A DNA stretch of 64,000 nt from Chitinibacter fontanus (GCF_013423785.1 NZ_CP058952.1:558001-622000); one strand, 5' to 3'; shown: positions 10,101 through 23,903, counted from the first letter of the stretch. Translations and numbers: made by a program. Notes: generated from the letters alone by a model not told the origin.

Positions 10101-12812
10101 GTAGAAACCACCGACCAAGCGTTTGCGCGCACTCAAATAGCGATGCTCGCGCAAGCTAACTTTGACTTCCTTGCCCTTTACCGGCTTGCCAGTGGTATCG
10201 AGCACGACAGCTTTCAGCTGCAAGGCTTTGCCCGTGCTAATCCAGCTTTCTACGTTCAAACCTACTTGCAAGGCCGCAGGCCACAGCGCGATCCGGCGCG
10301 AAATGGTTTGCACTTCACCATTTGGATCGCTAAACGTCATTTCGCTGACTAAATCGTAGGCGCGATCAAGTGTTGGCAGATTGCTCACTTTGGTTTTGCC
10401 GTTACCGTTGGCATCAAGGACAACAGCAGCTTTATCCAGCACAACTTTGCCATCAATCGACGGTGTTTTTTTATCTTCGGGCTGGCTCGGTGGGCTAAAG
10501 CTAAAACCTTCGTAATTGCGCGGTGATTCATAGCGGCGCTCCAGCATGGCGCTCACTTGTACCGGCCACGCTTTAGCTGGCCCGCCGTTACCCCAAGCTA
10601 AAGAAACATTCAGAGGTATTTCTTTGGCACCAATGCCAGCATTCTTCTCTGCGGCAATACCCCCAGTCATTACAGGTAGGCGGAATTCCTCGACACGGAA
10701 ACCACCGCTTTGCAATGAATAACCATCTAGCTCTGGCTTGGCTGAATCGGCATTATTTTTGCCTCGCGAGCCTTTGCGCTCTAAATAAATCGAGTACTCG
10801 CCCAGCTTGGCCGCTTTAGGAATCGCAAAGCTTGATTCGGCGTAACGACCTTTGCGCCAAGTGAGCGGGATTTTCACTTCATCGCCGCTACCGTCGTGGA
10901 CAATACGCACTTGTTCTGGCAGCTGATTAGTCTTCAGCAACGAGAGCCCTTGCGTGCCTTTTAGCCGCAAGAAATGCTTCATCGATACCGTTTCACCAGC
11001 GCGTAGCAAGCTGCGATCAAGCACTGTATGCGCGCTAATGTTTGAGGTTTCGTCAAAATAAGTGGGGAATGGGAAACGCCAAGCTTCGATGCCACGATTC
11101 CAGCTAGATCGTACAAACGACACATCGTCATTGCCGTTGGTATCTTTGGCGCGCGCGGTTACAAACAAGCCGGATAGCACCGCGTCCGAGCATGAATTGG
11201 CGTTGGGTAGCGCCTGATTAATTTGCACAAAGCCTTGGGCATTGGTCTGACCGCTCCACAATTTTTCGCCCGTGCAGTCAAACACATTGATCGCCGCGTT
11301 CGGTACTGGGCGCGCTTTATCCAGCGTTGTCACCCAAACAGCGGCATTGTCGCCCGACTGTTTAAAATGCACCGCCATATTGGTTACCAGCGCTGCAGTG
11401 CGCACATACATCGGCTTATTGACGCCAAGTAATGATTTACCAAGCAACTGCGAAGCCACCTCGACCACATAAAATCCGGGCTTAGGCAGCGGAATGCCAA
11501 CCACTTCAAACGGCCACTTGCCATTGGCATCGGGCTGAGCCGGTAATTTCAGCGCCTGTGCAGCTTTTTCTTTTTTCAACAAAGATAACCGGCGTGACTC
11601 AACATTTTTCTTGCCAACCGCAATCGTACTTTCGTCGTATTCGATCACTTTAGCCAGCCAATTCATCATGCTGGCTTCGTCACCAATTCTTAGCGATTGC
11701 CCGTCTAATTGAACCGATTTAATATTTAAATCACGCTCAACACCACGCAAGGTCATCGGCAGCAGCGCGTCGCTGCCCGATTCGATAATCCCAAATGGCG
11801 CGGCAGAAAATTTAGCCAGCGGTGGGTAATCTGAAGTTTTAATCGCCAGTGGGAAACGCTGCTTATTCACTAACTCGCGCCCCACTTCGTCGACAAAATC
11901 ACTCGGCAACTCGAGCTTCATGTCCTCCAACGCATTAAACGGTGGCGCAAATACAATTTCATCGAGCGGCTGACCGCGGCTTGATTGCGGCGCCTTTGGC
12001 GCACGCTCACCCGACGCGCCTTTTAATCTAATCGCCAAAGCCAGTTTTTCAGGCACTGGCGAGCTAAATTTCAGCGTAATGGGCTTAAATGGAATACACG
12101 CACCTTTGGCGTTTTCGCGCTGGCAACTCATGCTGGCGGTAAACGCGGCGCGTACCTGAAAATTGAGCCGATCTGGCGTCGCTTTGCCTCGCGTGTGCAC
12201 CAAAGTCATTTTGCTATCAGGCGCTAAGCGTTGCCCACACGTGACGGTAGCGATGGTATCAGCCTGTTTTTGCAAGTCCAGATGTTTAAGCAGCGTAGCC
12301 CGATCATCAGCATTCAGCGCAGTTACCGCAATCCGTTCGGGGGAGCTACTCGACTGACAATACAGCGTAGAGAGCGAATCGGCTTTGCCATTAAATTGCA
12401 GCACAAAAGCTTGATCTTCGGCGATAGAGTCGCCATCAGGCCAGCTACGCTCAATAATTGCCGCACCGGTAGTAAATTTGAAGGGCTGGCCAACAAGCAA
12501 AGCTTCGCCTTTCAGATCTTTCCAACCTGGCTTAGCTTTAAATTGGCAGCTCGTATTGGCGGGCGGCGTTTGCTCGATATCGAGCACCCACGTTTTATCA
12601 TCAACCCAATGCGATTTGCCCTTGAGTGGACAATCCCAGCTCAGCGGCGCTGGCGCTGCGCTATTACCGAATGCGATGGCGGATTCGGCAAAACTAACCC
12701 TCACCTGCTCAAGCCGCTTCACTTCGCCTTGCGGGCTAAAAGTAACAATTTTCGCGGCCATCACCGACGTCGACAGCAGCAACAGACTGAGAGATTGCAC
12801 CGATTTACGCAT
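7137..12812 (-). CDS. yfhM: Bacterial alpha-2-macroglobulin (YfhM family)
   Basis: A 1891-residue periplasmic macroglobulin thought to trap invading proteases and protect the envelope together with PBP1C. It has a signal peptide (residues 1-19, ending MAA), a chain of MG beta-sandwich domains, a bait-like region with GGGGGKAP near nt 9185-9205, and the thioester motif CLEQ (Cys1434-Gln1437, nt about 8502-8513). A helical complement-like thioester domain (about 1430-1700) and a C-terminal receptor-like domain follow. It is longer than Escherichia coli YfhM (about 1650). It lacks the lipobox cysteine of that protein after its signal peptide, so it is probably soluble in the periplasm. pbpC follows in the same operon. 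Confidence 0.93.
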   Translation of the reverse strand: MRKSVQSLSLLLLSTSVMAAKIVTFSPQGEVKRLEQVRVSFAESAIAFGNSAAPAPLSWDCPLKGKSHWVDDKTWVLDIEQTPPANTSCQFKAKPGWKDLKGEALLVGQPFKFTTGAAIIERSWPDGDSIAEDQAFVLQFNGKADSLSTLYCQSSSSPERIAVTALNADDRATLLKHLDLQKQADTIATVTCGQRLAPDSKMTLVHTRGKATPDRLNFQVRAAFTASMSCQRENAKGACIPFKPITLKFSSPVPEKLALAIRLKGASGERAPKAPQSSRGQPLDEIVFAPPFNALEDMKLELPSDFVDEVGRELVNKQRFPLAIKTSDYPPLAKFSAAPFGIIESGSDALLPMTLRGVERDLNIKSVQLDGQSLRIGDEASMMNWLAKVIEYDESTIAVGKKNVESRRLSLLKKEKAAQALKLPAQPDANGKWPFEVVGIPLPKPGFYVVEVASQLLGKSLLGVNKPMYVRTAALVTNMAVHFKQSGDNAAVWVTTLDKARPVPNAAINVFDCTGEKLWSGQTNAQGFVQINQALPNANSCSDAVLSGLFVTARAKDTNGNDDVSFVRSSWNRGIEAWRFPFPTYFDETSNISAHTVLDRSLLRAGETVSMKHFLRLKGTQGLSLLKTNQLPEQVRIVHDGSGDEVKIPLTWRKGRYAESSFAIPKAAKLGEYSIYLERKGSRGKNNADSAKPELDGYSLQSGGFRVEEFRLPVMTGGIAAEKNAGIGAKEIPLNVSLAWGNGGPAKAWPVQVSAMLERRYESPRNYEGFSFSPPSQPEDKKTPSIDGKVVLDKAAVVLDANGNGKTKVSNLPTLDRAYDLVSEMTFSDPNGEVQTISRRIALWPAALQVGLNVESWISTGKALQLKAVVLDTTGKPVKGKEVKVSLREHRYLSARKRLVGGFYAWDNSEEIDDKGKVCSETSDAQGLVFCEISFKDAGNMELIAEVKDEQGNLARSAQDVWVSQHDELWFDADNNDRIDVLPEKASYAPGEMAKFQVRMPFRKATAWIGIEREGIMETRVVELDGKNASFELKIADNWTPNVYVSVLAVRGRVRDVPWYSFFTWGWKTPGEWWNAYWNEGKDYVAPTAMVDLSRPAFKYGVAEIKVGDAAKRLQIEVTPARATYGIRETADVTIKVKLPNGKPAPAGTEVAFAAVDEALLELQPNTSWQILQAMYQRHSFGVEMATAQLEVVGKRHYGRKALPPGGGGGKAPTRELLDTLLTWQPAVVLDANGTAKVKVPINDALTKFHLVAVADVGSDQFGTGEGSFVVRQDLQLTSGIPPVVREGDQVAAGITLRNGSERKMTVKVNATASGIAGLNPQQVELPAGEARFINWPITVPNNIKQLDWVFAVQEVGGKAADKLAASQQVEPAVPVTVEQATLQRVSNGELQIPVALPPNALAGRGGIRVSLQNKLGNDLPGVRRWFSEYPYSCLEQRTSVALGLGDKARWQKLMTELPLYLDNDGLAWYWPLGESSRNAGTDTLTTYLLAVADEAGETIPDAPRQRMLNALVAFVEGRIKRDLAYNRQDADVRRLAAMEVLARYGMFKPTMLDVVELNPQKMSTAMLVDWLSLLNRAKGIPNQAAKVTEASNLLRARLTYQGTRMVFSTERDDVAWWLMGSPDVNAAKLILATRNLPDWQADMPRVLTGLLARQSKGHWQTTTANLWGTLAVSAFSRQFESTPVTGTTSANLGGAALNLSWPKEGVQSLGLLPWPASGKGGLNVKHTGSGEPWATVQAEAAIVLKAPRYAGYSIKKTITPVSQKVAGQYQPGDVVKVVLDITAQADMTWVVVNDPIPAGAAIQGSGLGRDSAIDSKDANGGDYADFVERSFSSYRAFYGYVPRGNLKVEYTMRLNNVGTFQIPPTRVEAMYAPDVFGMLPNAAIKVNAAK

Positions 12813-13012
12813 CGCCTAGCACCTTAAATTGCAATTAGCTTTCAATAATATTTTGCAATTTTACAGACTAAGCATTAATTAAACGAGCATTTAGTCTGAG
12901 CTAGGTGCAATGGAACACATCTCTAGTACCACCCAAGGGTATATCAATAGAAATTATGCGCAATATCGATCAGGAGCAGATGCAGGCGGAGAGTATTTCA
13001 AAAATACAAAGC

Positions 13013-13044
13013 AAAAAGCCCAGCTATTTCTAGCTGGGCTTTCT
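13013..13044 (-). terminator. Terminator of the rRNA operon
   Basis: A 12-bp stem, AAAGCCCAGCTA/TAGCTGGGCTTT (13015-13026 with 13031-13042), has a 4-nt loop and lies just beyond the 5S 3' end. On the minus strand it runs into a T-rich tail. The remaining 230 bases between yfhM and 5S (12813-13057) contain no convincing gene, only a GGGTATAT half-element at 12937. Confidence 0.85.
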
Positions 13045-13057
13045 ACTTACTTAGGGT

Positions 13058-13174
13058 AGTCTGGCAATGTCCTACTTTCACACGGGCAATCCGCACTATC
13101 ATCGGCGCTGAGGCGTTTCACTGTCCTGTTCGGGATGGGAAGGAGTGGGACCACCTCGCTATGGTCACCAGACA
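13058..13174 (-). rRNA. rrf: 5S ribosomal RNA
   Basis: 117 nt. The ends TGTCTGGTGACC (5') and CCAGACT (3') pair, and the conserved CCCATCCCGAACAGG loop is present. It is the distal gene of the operon, just upstream of the terminator. Confidence 0.95.
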
Positions 13175-13303
13175 AAACTGGGTGAGTTAGCTGTGCTTTA
13201 TACACAACCACTCGAAATCAATAGAAGAAGTAATCTTATTTCTCTTCACCAAACAATTTCTTTGGGTCAACTGTATCACGTCATATCAACGCGTCTCAGG
13301 TTA

Positions 13304-16196
<2,893 letters not shown>

Positions 16197-16385
16197 ACCT
16201 CAAACACGTTTTACCGTGATCTCGGTTTAGAGTATCGGTATTTACGACTTGTTGAATAGTTTCTCAGGCTATTCAACGGCTAGTCTTTCGACTAGCAGAT
16301 ACAATCAACCCAATTTATTTACTGTTCACATCAGTTTTACCTGATGCTCACATTGTTTAATTAGGAGATATTACTTCTTCTATTT

Positions 16386-16397
16386 TGTTAAAGAACG
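16386..16397 (-). promoter_or_regulatory. Spacer boxA antitermination site
   Basis: The minus strand reads CGTTCTTTAACA, matching the boxA element that recruits NusB/NusE, in the 16S-23S spacer between tRNA-Ala and 23S. A second copy is in the leader at 18485-18496. The rest of the spacer 16197-16497 shows no other gene. Confidence 0.7.
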
Positions 16398-16497
16398 ATA
16401 CAGATGTCTTGCGACATTCCGATTTAAGAAACCAGAACAAAATCAATTACCCGAATCAAACGATTCGTCAATTGACTGAATTCTGAACTCTTGTGAT

Positions 16498-16573
16498 TGG
16501 TGGAGGATGACGGGATCGAACCGACGACCCCCTGCTTGCAAAGCAGGTGCTCTCCCAACTGAGCTAATCCCCC
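16498..16573 (-). tRNA. tRNA-Ala (anticodon TGC)
   Basis: A 76-nt cloverleaf with acceptor GGGGGAT/ATCCTCC, anticodon loop TTTGCAA and encoded CCA. It is in the rRNA spacer. Confidence 0.95.
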
Positions 16574-16611
16574 AATCTGGCATTACTAAGCTGTTTCCAC
16601 TTACAGGTAAG

Positions 16612-16688
16612 TGGTGGGTCAAGCTGGAATCGAACCAGCGACCCCCGCCTTATCAAGACGGTGCTCTAACCGACTGAGCTACTGACCC
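16612..16688 (-). tRNA. tRNA-Ile (anticodon GAT)
   Basis: A 77-nt cloverleaf with acceptor GGGTCAG/TTGACCC, anticodon GAT within CTTGATAAG, T-arm GGTTCGATTC and encoded CCA. It is immediately upstream of tRNA-Ala, the usual Ile-Ala spacer order. Confidence 0.95.
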
Positions 16689-16792
16689 AGCTTTCCAACC
16701 GAGTAGTGTTCAAGTTCCCTTGAGCACTGTCTCTGTATCTTCAAAATCTACAGCCGATGAGTGTGAGTACTTGACCCGCAGGTCTTTCTCTT

Positions 16793-18328
<1,536 letters not shown>

Positions 18329-18484
18329 ATCGCTATGCTATTTTTACTACTTGGCTTGTACTTCAATACTCAAAGAAAGAAACGAGAAAAACTTAAAAAG
18401 TTCGTCTTGTTTATTTCCTATCATCTGAGTGCAAGCACTTGTTTCGACTTACGAATCAAGCACTCACACTCATCGGCTGTATAT

Positions 18485-18496
18485 TGTTAAAGATCG
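18485..18496 (-). promoter_or_regulatory. Leader boxA antitermination site
   Basis: The minus strand reads CGATCTTTAACA, about 160 nt upstream of 16S and downstream of the rRNA promoter, as expected for the leader boxA. Confidence 0.7.
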
Positions 18497-18542
18497 TTGC
18501 TGGCATCGCTTCGTTTCGTTGCGTCATCAGCAGAGAGGCCGA

Positions 18543-18571
18543 ACTATACCCACCAGCCTGAAACACGTCAA
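18543..18571 (-). promoter_or_regulatory. Strong sigma-70 promoter of the rRNA operon
   Basis: On the minus strand there is TTGACG (complement of 18566-18571), a 17-bp spacer, then TATAGT (complement of 18543-18548), followed by a GC-rich discriminator (TCGGCC) typical of stringently controlled rRNA promoters. The sequence upstream of the -35 box (18572-18790) is T-rich on this strand and may include UP elements. I see no convincing gene in 18572-18794. Confidence 0.8.
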
Positions 18572-18794
18572 CACCTATCGACAAAGAAAATGGAACAAAG
18601 GCGCTAAGTGATTGATCGGAAAGGAAACGAAAATCGAAATATTTTGGCAAACAACGCCAAATGCAAACGCACAGCACCAGTGTAGCCACCAACAAAACTC
18701 GCAAAAACTCAGAAAAACCGGCCAAAACCGCAGGTAATAAGAAAAAACAACCTGAATCAAACGCTCAAACCGCGCAAAAACCGAACTAAAAAGC

Positions 18795-18820
18795 ACAAAG
18801 CCCGCTAAAGCGGGCTTTGT
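18795..18820 (-). terminator. Terminator of the cysI-DUF934 operon
   Basis: A 12-bp stem, ACAAAGCCCGCT/AGCGGGCTTTGT, with an AA centre, lies about 30 bases beyond the DUF934 stop. On the minus strand it leads into GCTTTTT. Confidence 0.8.
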
Positions 18821-18850
18821 TGATACATGTATTTAACACCTCAAACTGAC

Positions 18851-19354
18851 TTAAGCAGCAACTGGGCGACGTAAGTACAGCGGACTGGGCACATCGACGC
18901 TTGATTGGTAGAACTCAGTAAAGTCATCAATGCCTTTGATTGCTTCATTGATATCTTTATCTGCACGCACTTCAAAGGCATTAAAGCCGCAACGTGCCAA
19001 GTAGTTCAAGGTATCTTTAAATACATCGCCTACCGCACGCAATTCGCCTTTAAAACCATAACGAACACGCAGCAAACGACCGATAGAGAAACCACGACCG
19101 TCGGTAAACGCAGGAAACTCGCAAGCGATCATTGGAAATACATTCGCATCCACCGGCAAAGATTCTGGCTCGTCCGTTGGCGCAAAGCACACCGCAACTT
19201 CGCGGTTAGAGAGCGCATCGCGATTTGCCAGCCAGTATTGGTATGGAACCAGCACGGCGCCTTCGCTTGGGAGAGATACCTCACCTTGCTCATTCGCAAC
19301 GACGCGCGTCCAGCGGTTGTCAACGATTTCACGATTGATAATCAGCTTAGACAT
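18851..19354 (-). CDS. DUF934 protein, partner of sulfite reductase
   Basis: A 167-residue cytoplasmic protein of the DUF934 family, found almost always beside cysI in beta- and gammaproteobacteria and presumed to assist assimilatory sulfite reduction. The family's core (LLRVRYGFKGELRAVGDVFKD, then YLARCGFNAFEVR) is intact. The ATG at 19354 is chosen because family homology starts at MSKLIINREI. The longer frame to 19477 lies inside cysI. It overlaps the cysI stop by 8 nt, so the two are translationally coupled. Its biochemical role is not established. Confidence 0.88.
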   Translation of the reverse strand: MSKLIINREIVDNRWTRVVANEQGEVSLPSEGAVLVPYQYWLANRDALSNREVAVCFAPTDEPESLPVDANVFPMIACEFPAFTDGRGFSIGRLLRVRYGFKGELRAVGDVFKDTLNYLARCGFNAFEVRADKDINEAIKGIDDFTEFYQSSVDVPSPLYLRRPVAA

Positions 19355-21029
19355 CAGCTTTCTCCTTGCGAATCGGTTTGCCTTCGTACACTTTGGCTTT
19401 GAATGGCTCTGCGCCGATGCGATCGAATACATCGATAAAGCGCTCGTCACCCTCGCGGTGCGCGACAAAGACTTCAATAATCTTACTCATCACATCCGGC
19501 ATTTCTTCTTGCGCGAATGATGGGCCGATCACCTTACCGATTTTCGCGTCGACACCTTGACGACCACCCAAGGTAATTTGATAGTACTCGGCATTGTTTT
19601 TATCCACGCCCAATACACCAATATTACCAACGTGGTGGTGACCACAGGCGTTGATACAGCCCGACATATTGACATCGATATCACCGAGGTCAAACAGATA
19701 ATCCAGATTATCAAAACGCTCTTGAATCGCTTGCGCAACTGGAATTGATTTCGCGTTCGCCAGCGAGCAGAAATCACCACCTGGGCAGCAAATCACGTCG
19801 GTCAGCAAACCAATATTTGGTGTCGCAAAGCCAATCCGTTTGGCTTCTTCCCACAGGGCGAACAAATCAGCTTGTTTGACATCGGCCAAAATCAGATTCT
19901 GGCCGTGCGATACACGCACTTCGCCAAAGCTAAAGCGGTCGGCCAAATTCGCGACGTCATCGAGCTGTGCATCAGTCGCATCGCCCGGTGGAACACCGGT
20001 TTTCTTCAATGACAAAGTCACCGCAGCGTAGCCCGCCACTTTGTGCGCAAACACATTGCGCTCAACCCAACGTGCAAACGCTGGATTGGCCGCTTTTGCC
20101 GCTGCAAACTCAGCATCGTCACCCGCCAAGCTTTCGTAGGCTGGCGCAGTAAAGAAGCGGTGGTTACGCGCGATTTCGGCGTCGGTCAGCGTTTGTGGGC
20201 CGTCTTTTTCAAACGCCCATTCTTGCTCCACTTTGGCCGCGAAAACTTCTGGCGTCATCGCTTTCACCAAAATTTTAATCCGCGCTTTGTATTTATTATC
20301 ACGACGGCCGTAGCGGTTATACACACGCAACACAGCGTTCAGATAGGTCAGCAGGTGTTTTGGCTCTAACCATGGTTTGATCAGATCGCCAATCATTGGC
20401 GTGCGACCCAAGCCGCCACCAACGAAAATCTCAAAACCGACTTGGCCCGCGTCGTTCAACTTCACGTTGATACCCACGTCGTGCACCATTACTGCCGCGC
20501 GATCTTCTTTTGCGCCATTCACCGCAATCTTGAATTTACGTGGCAGGTGGGCAAACTCAGGATGGAAAGTCGACCACTGACGGATGATTTCGCACCATGG
20601 ACGTGGATCGACGATTTCGTCAAACGCCACGCCAGCAAATTGGTCTGAGGTGGTGTTACGAATACAGGCGCCTGAAGTCTGAATGCCGTGCATTTGCACT
20701 GTTGCCAATTCAGCCAGCATTTCCGGTACGTTTTCGAGCGCTGGCCAGTTGTACTGCACGTTCTGGCGCGTGGTGAAATGCACGTAACCTTTGTCATATT
20801 TACGAGCGAGTTCGGCCAATTTGCGCACTTGCGCACTACGCAAATGACCATAAGGAATCGCAACGCGCAACATCGGTGCGTGACGTTGAATATACAAACC
20901 GTTTTGCAAACGCAAAGGGCGGAATTCTTCGTCGGTCAATTCGCCAGCCAAGTAGCGGCGCGTTTGATCGCGGTACTGCGCTACGCGCTGGTCCACGATT
21001 TTTTGGTCGTAATCGTCGTAAATATACAT
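19347..21029 (-). CDS. cysI: Assimilatory nitrite/sulfite reductase hemoprotein
   Basis: A 560-residue siroheme and [4Fe-4S] enzyme that reduces sulfite to sulfide in cysteine synthesis. The cluster/siroheme ligands are visible as CCPGGDFC and SGCINACGHHH. The ferredoxin-like halves start with LRVAIPYGHL and YVHFTTRQNVQYNW, whose Arg residues contact siroheme. Length and order match betaproteobacterial CysI proteins, which are used with a separate reductase partner. It is followed by overlapping DUF934 and a terminator. The other cys genes are not in the window. Confidence 0.93.
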   Translation of the reverse strand: MYIYDDYDQKIVDQRVAQYRDQTRRYLAGELTDEEFRPLRLQNGLYIQRHAPMLRVAIPYGHLRSAQVRKLAELARKYDKGYVHFTTRQNVQYNWPALENVPEMLAELATVQMHGIQTSGACIRNTTSDQFAGVAFDEIVDPRPWCEIIRQWSTFHPEFAHLPRKFKIAVNGAKEDRAAVMVHDVGINVKLNDAGQVGFEIFVGGGLGRTPMIGDLIKPWLEPKHLLTYLNAVLRVYNRYGRRDNKYKARIKILVKAMTPEVFAAKVEQEWAFEKDGPQTLTDAEIARNHRFFTAPAYESLAGDDAEFAAAKAANPAFARWVERNVFAHKVAGYAAVTLSLKKTGVPPGDATDAQLDDVANLADRFSFGEVRVSHGQNLILADVKQADLFALWEEAKRIGFATPNIGLLTDVICCPGGDFCSLANAKSIPVAQAIQERFDNLDYLFDLGDIDVNMSGCINACGHHHVGNIGVLGVDKNNAEYYQITLGGRQGVDAKIGKVIGPSFAQEEMPDVMSKIIEVFVAHREGDERFIDVFDRIGAEPFKAKVYEGKPIRKEKADV

Positions 21030-21269
21030 TGCTTCATCCGGGTAAACGGCTAATAGGTAGGAATAATACCAGCCCTTCTATATCCAAGAGAACGATTCTT
21101 TTTGAATATGTATCAGTTTTTTAGTTCTATCTGACACAACGCAAGAACCTTGCGCACAAATCCCCAGCAAAGGCAATTAACGAAATACGCCACCTTATTG
21201 CCATTGTCTTGCCTGCGCACTGGGTTTACTCTTGCAGACTTTATCTGTTCGACCAAAGAGCCGCACGCC

Positions 21270-23900
21270 ATGAGCAGCCGCCAAGCCATTCATCGTCTTG
21301 ACTATACCCCCCCTAGCTATCTGATTGACCGCGTTGATTTAACTTTTGATCTAGACGATACCCAGACCAAAGTCACCTCACGCCTGATTATCCGCCGCAA
21401 TAAAGACGTTGCAGCGGAAACGCCTTTGGTATTGCATGGCGAAGAGCTCAAACTCGATAGCGTCAAGCTCGATGGTGCAGTTTTGCCACACACGGCATAC
21501 AGTGTGGGAGAGAATGAGCTGACCATCATCGCGATGCCCGATGATGGCATTTTGGAAATAGTCACCGTGATCAACCCGGCGGCCAACACCAGCCTGATGG
21601 GGCTATATCAGAGCAATGGCAATTTCTTTACCCAATGCGAAGCCGAAGGCTTTCGCAAGATTACCTATTATCTCGATCGCCCCGACGTGATGGCGAAATT
21701 CACCACCACCATCATCGCCGATAAAACTAAGTATCCAATTTTGCTCTCGAACGGCAATCGTGTCGGCAGTGGCCAGTTAGATAAAAATCGCCACTGGGTC
21801 AAATGGGTCGATCCATTCAAAAAACCGGCATATTTGTTTGCACTGGTCGCTGGCAAGCTGGTATCACTGACTGGCACACACCGCACCCAATCAGGTCGCA
21901 ATATTAATATCGAGATCTATGTCGAGCCCGGCAATCTGGATAAATGTCATCACGCACTGTCCGCCGCACAAAAAGCGATGGCTTGGGACGAAGAACGATT
22001 TGGTCTGGAATACGATCTGGACACCTATATGATCGTTGCGGTATCGGACTTTAATATGGGTGCGATGGAAAACAAGGGCTTGAATATTTTCAATACCAAG
22101 TTTGTTCTCGCCAAGCCCGAAACAGCGACCGATATTGATTTTGACGGCATCGATGCCGTGGTCGCTCACGAATACTTCCATAACTGGACCGGCAATCGCG
22201 TGACTTGTCGTGACTGGTTTCAGCTCAGTCTAAAAGAAGGCCTCACCGTCTATCGCGATCAGGAATTTTCCAGCGATATCGGCAGCCGCGCCGTACAACG
22301 CATCAGTAATGTGCGCACACTGCGCACCAGCCAGTTTGCCGAAGATGCCGGCCCGCAAGCGCACCCGATTCGCCCGGATGAATATCTGGAAATCAATAAT
22401 TTCTACACCATGACCATTTACGAGAAAGGCAGCGAAGTCGTGCGGATGTACGAAACACTGCTGGGGCGCGATGGTTTCCGTAAAGGCATGGATTTATATT
22501 TCAAACGTCATGATGGTCAGGCGGTGACTTGTGACGATTTCCGCGCGGCAATGGCCGATGCCAACCACGCGGACTTAACGCAGTTCGAGCGTTGGTACAG
22601 TCAGGCTGGAACCCCCAGGGTATCTGCTCAGGGCTCATATAGTGCTGAAGCGCAGAGCTATACCCTCACCCTTACCCAGTCTTGCCCACCGACGCCGGGG
22701 CAAGAACATAAATTGCCATTTCATATTCCATTTGCCATCGGCCTGATTGATCGCCGTGGACAAGACTTGCCACTGCAACTCGAAGGTGAAAGCCACGCCA
22801 GTGGCACTACTCGGGTACTGCAACTGCGCGAAGCAACGCAAACCTTTACCTTTACACACGTACCCTGCCCGCCGGTACCGTCATTGCTGCGCGATTTTTC
22901 TGCGCCGGTGGTGCTTGAATACGACTATAGCGAAGATGAACTGGTGTTTTTAATGGCCAATGACAGCGATGCGTTTGCGCGCTGGGAAGCAGCCAACACC
23001 TTTGCCACGTTATTCATCAAACGACTGTACGCTCAAGATGCCAGCTTGGCCATTCAAGCGCCCGAGCACTTTATCGCCGCGTATCGCAAACTGATTAGCA
23101 ACGATAAACTCGACCCGGCGCTGATCGCGTTGATGCTGCAATTGCCAGCAGAAAACTATCTGCTTGAGCAGCTGAGCGACGTCGACCCTAGCCGTCTGGC
23201 CTTGGTGTGCCAGAGTATCAAGCAGCAAATTGCGCGCGAATTACGGCAAGAATTGCTCGCAACTTATCAAAAGCTCAATGACGGCACGCCGTATCGCTAT
23301 GATGGCGAACAAGTCGCTCGCCGCGATTTGAAAAATGTCTGCCTTGACTATCTGGCCGAGCTAGACGAAGCGATGATCAGCAGCCTGCTGGCCGACCAAT
23401 ATCGCAAAGCCGACAATATGACCGATCGTCTGGCAGCACTGCGTGCGCTGGTAAACCGCGACGGTGGCGAAGCTCAGCTGGCCGACTTTGCCGCACAGTG
23501 GGCAGATGACGCCTTGGTGATGGATAAATGGTTTGCACTGCAAGCTACCAGTCGCCGCAAAGGCACACTCAGCCGAGTACAAACGCTGCTGAGCCATCCG
23601 GCCTTTTCGCTCAAAAACCCCAACAAGGTACGCGCACTGATCACTTCGTTTTGCGTTTTAAATCTGCCGCATTTTCATGCCGCCGATGGCTATGGCTACG
23701 CGTTTGCGGCCGAGAAAATCATCGAACTTGATGCCATCAACCCGCAAATTGCCGCCCGCTTGGCCAGCTGCTTTAATCGCTGGACCAAAATCGAACCCGC
23801 ACGCCGCGAGCTGATGAAACAGGAGCTAGAACGCATTCGCGATCAGGCAGGACTGTCGTCGGATACGTTTGAGATTGTCAGCAAAGCACTTGCTGCATAA
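21270..23900 (+). CDS. pepN: Aminopeptidase N
   Basis: An 876-residue cytoplasmic M1-family zinc aminopeptidase that trims N-terminal residues from peptides, completing ATP-dependent protein turnover. The substrate-anchoring GAMEN motif (NMGAMENKGLNIFN) and the zinc site HEYFHNW, with the distal Glu in LKEGLTVYRDQEF, are intact, followed by the long helical C-terminal domain of the PepN type. The frame is open back to 21150, but family homology begins at ATG 21270 (MSSRQAIHRLDY). It is monocistronic with its own terminator. Confidence 0.95.
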   Translation: MSSRQAIHRLDYTPPSYLIDRVDLTFDLDDTQTKVTSRLIIRRNKDVAAETPLVLHGEELKLDSVKLDGAVLPHTAYSVGENELTIIAMPDDGILEIVTVINPAANTSLMGLYQSNGNFFTQCEAEGFRKITYYLDRPDVMAKFTTTIIADKTKYPILLSNGNRVGSGQLDKNRHWVKWVDPFKKPAYLFALVAGKLVSLTGTHRTQSGRNINIEIYVEPGNLDKCHHALSAAQKAMAWDEERFGLEYDLDTYMIVAVSDFNMGAMENKGLNIFNTKFVLAKPETATDIDFDGIDAVVAHEYFHNWTGNRVTCRDWFQLSLKEGLTVYRDQEFSSDIGSRAVQRISNVRTLRTSQFAEDAGPQAHPIRPDEYLEINNFYTMTIYEKGSEVVRMYETLLGRDGFRKGMDLYFKRHDGQAVTCDDFRAAMADANHADLTQFERWYSQAGTPRVSAQGSYSAEAQSYTLTLTQSCPPTPGQEHKLPFHIPFAIGLIDRRGQDLPLQLEGESHASGTTRVLQLREATQTFTFTHVPCPPVPSLLRDFSAPVVLEYDYSEDELVFLMANDSDAFARWEAANTFATLFIKRLYAQDASLAIQAPEHFIAAYRKLISNDKLDPALIALMLQLPAENYLLEQLSDVDPSRLALVCQSIKQQIARELRQELLATYQKLNDGTPYRYDGEQVARRDLKNVCLDYLAELDEAMISSLLADQYRKADNMTDRLAALRALVNRDGGEAQLADFAAQWADDALVMDKWFALQATSRRKGTLSRVQTLLSHPAFSLKNPNKVRALITSFCVLNLPHFHAADGYGYAFAAEKIIELDAINPQIAARLASCFNRWTKIEPARRELMKQELERIRDQAGLSSDTFEIVSKALAA

Positions 23901-23903
23901 AAC

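Noticed and set aside
12231..12827. A 198-codon plus-strand frame opposite the start of yfhM
   Set aside because: It is antisense to a strongly conserved coding region and has no recognisable domain or start signal, like the other frames opposite yfhM and pbpC.
12937..12985. GGGTATATCAATAG resembling a left arm of the repeat family
   Set aside because: No ATACCC end lies at the expected distance; at most a degenerate half-element.
18661..18789. A 42-codon plus-strand frame (ATG 18661) rich in Lys, Gln and Thr, ending just before a terminator
   Set aside because: It has no ribosome-binding site next to the ATG and lies opposite the upstream region of the rRNA promoter. Its composition simply reflects A-rich DNA complementary to T-rich promoter sequence.
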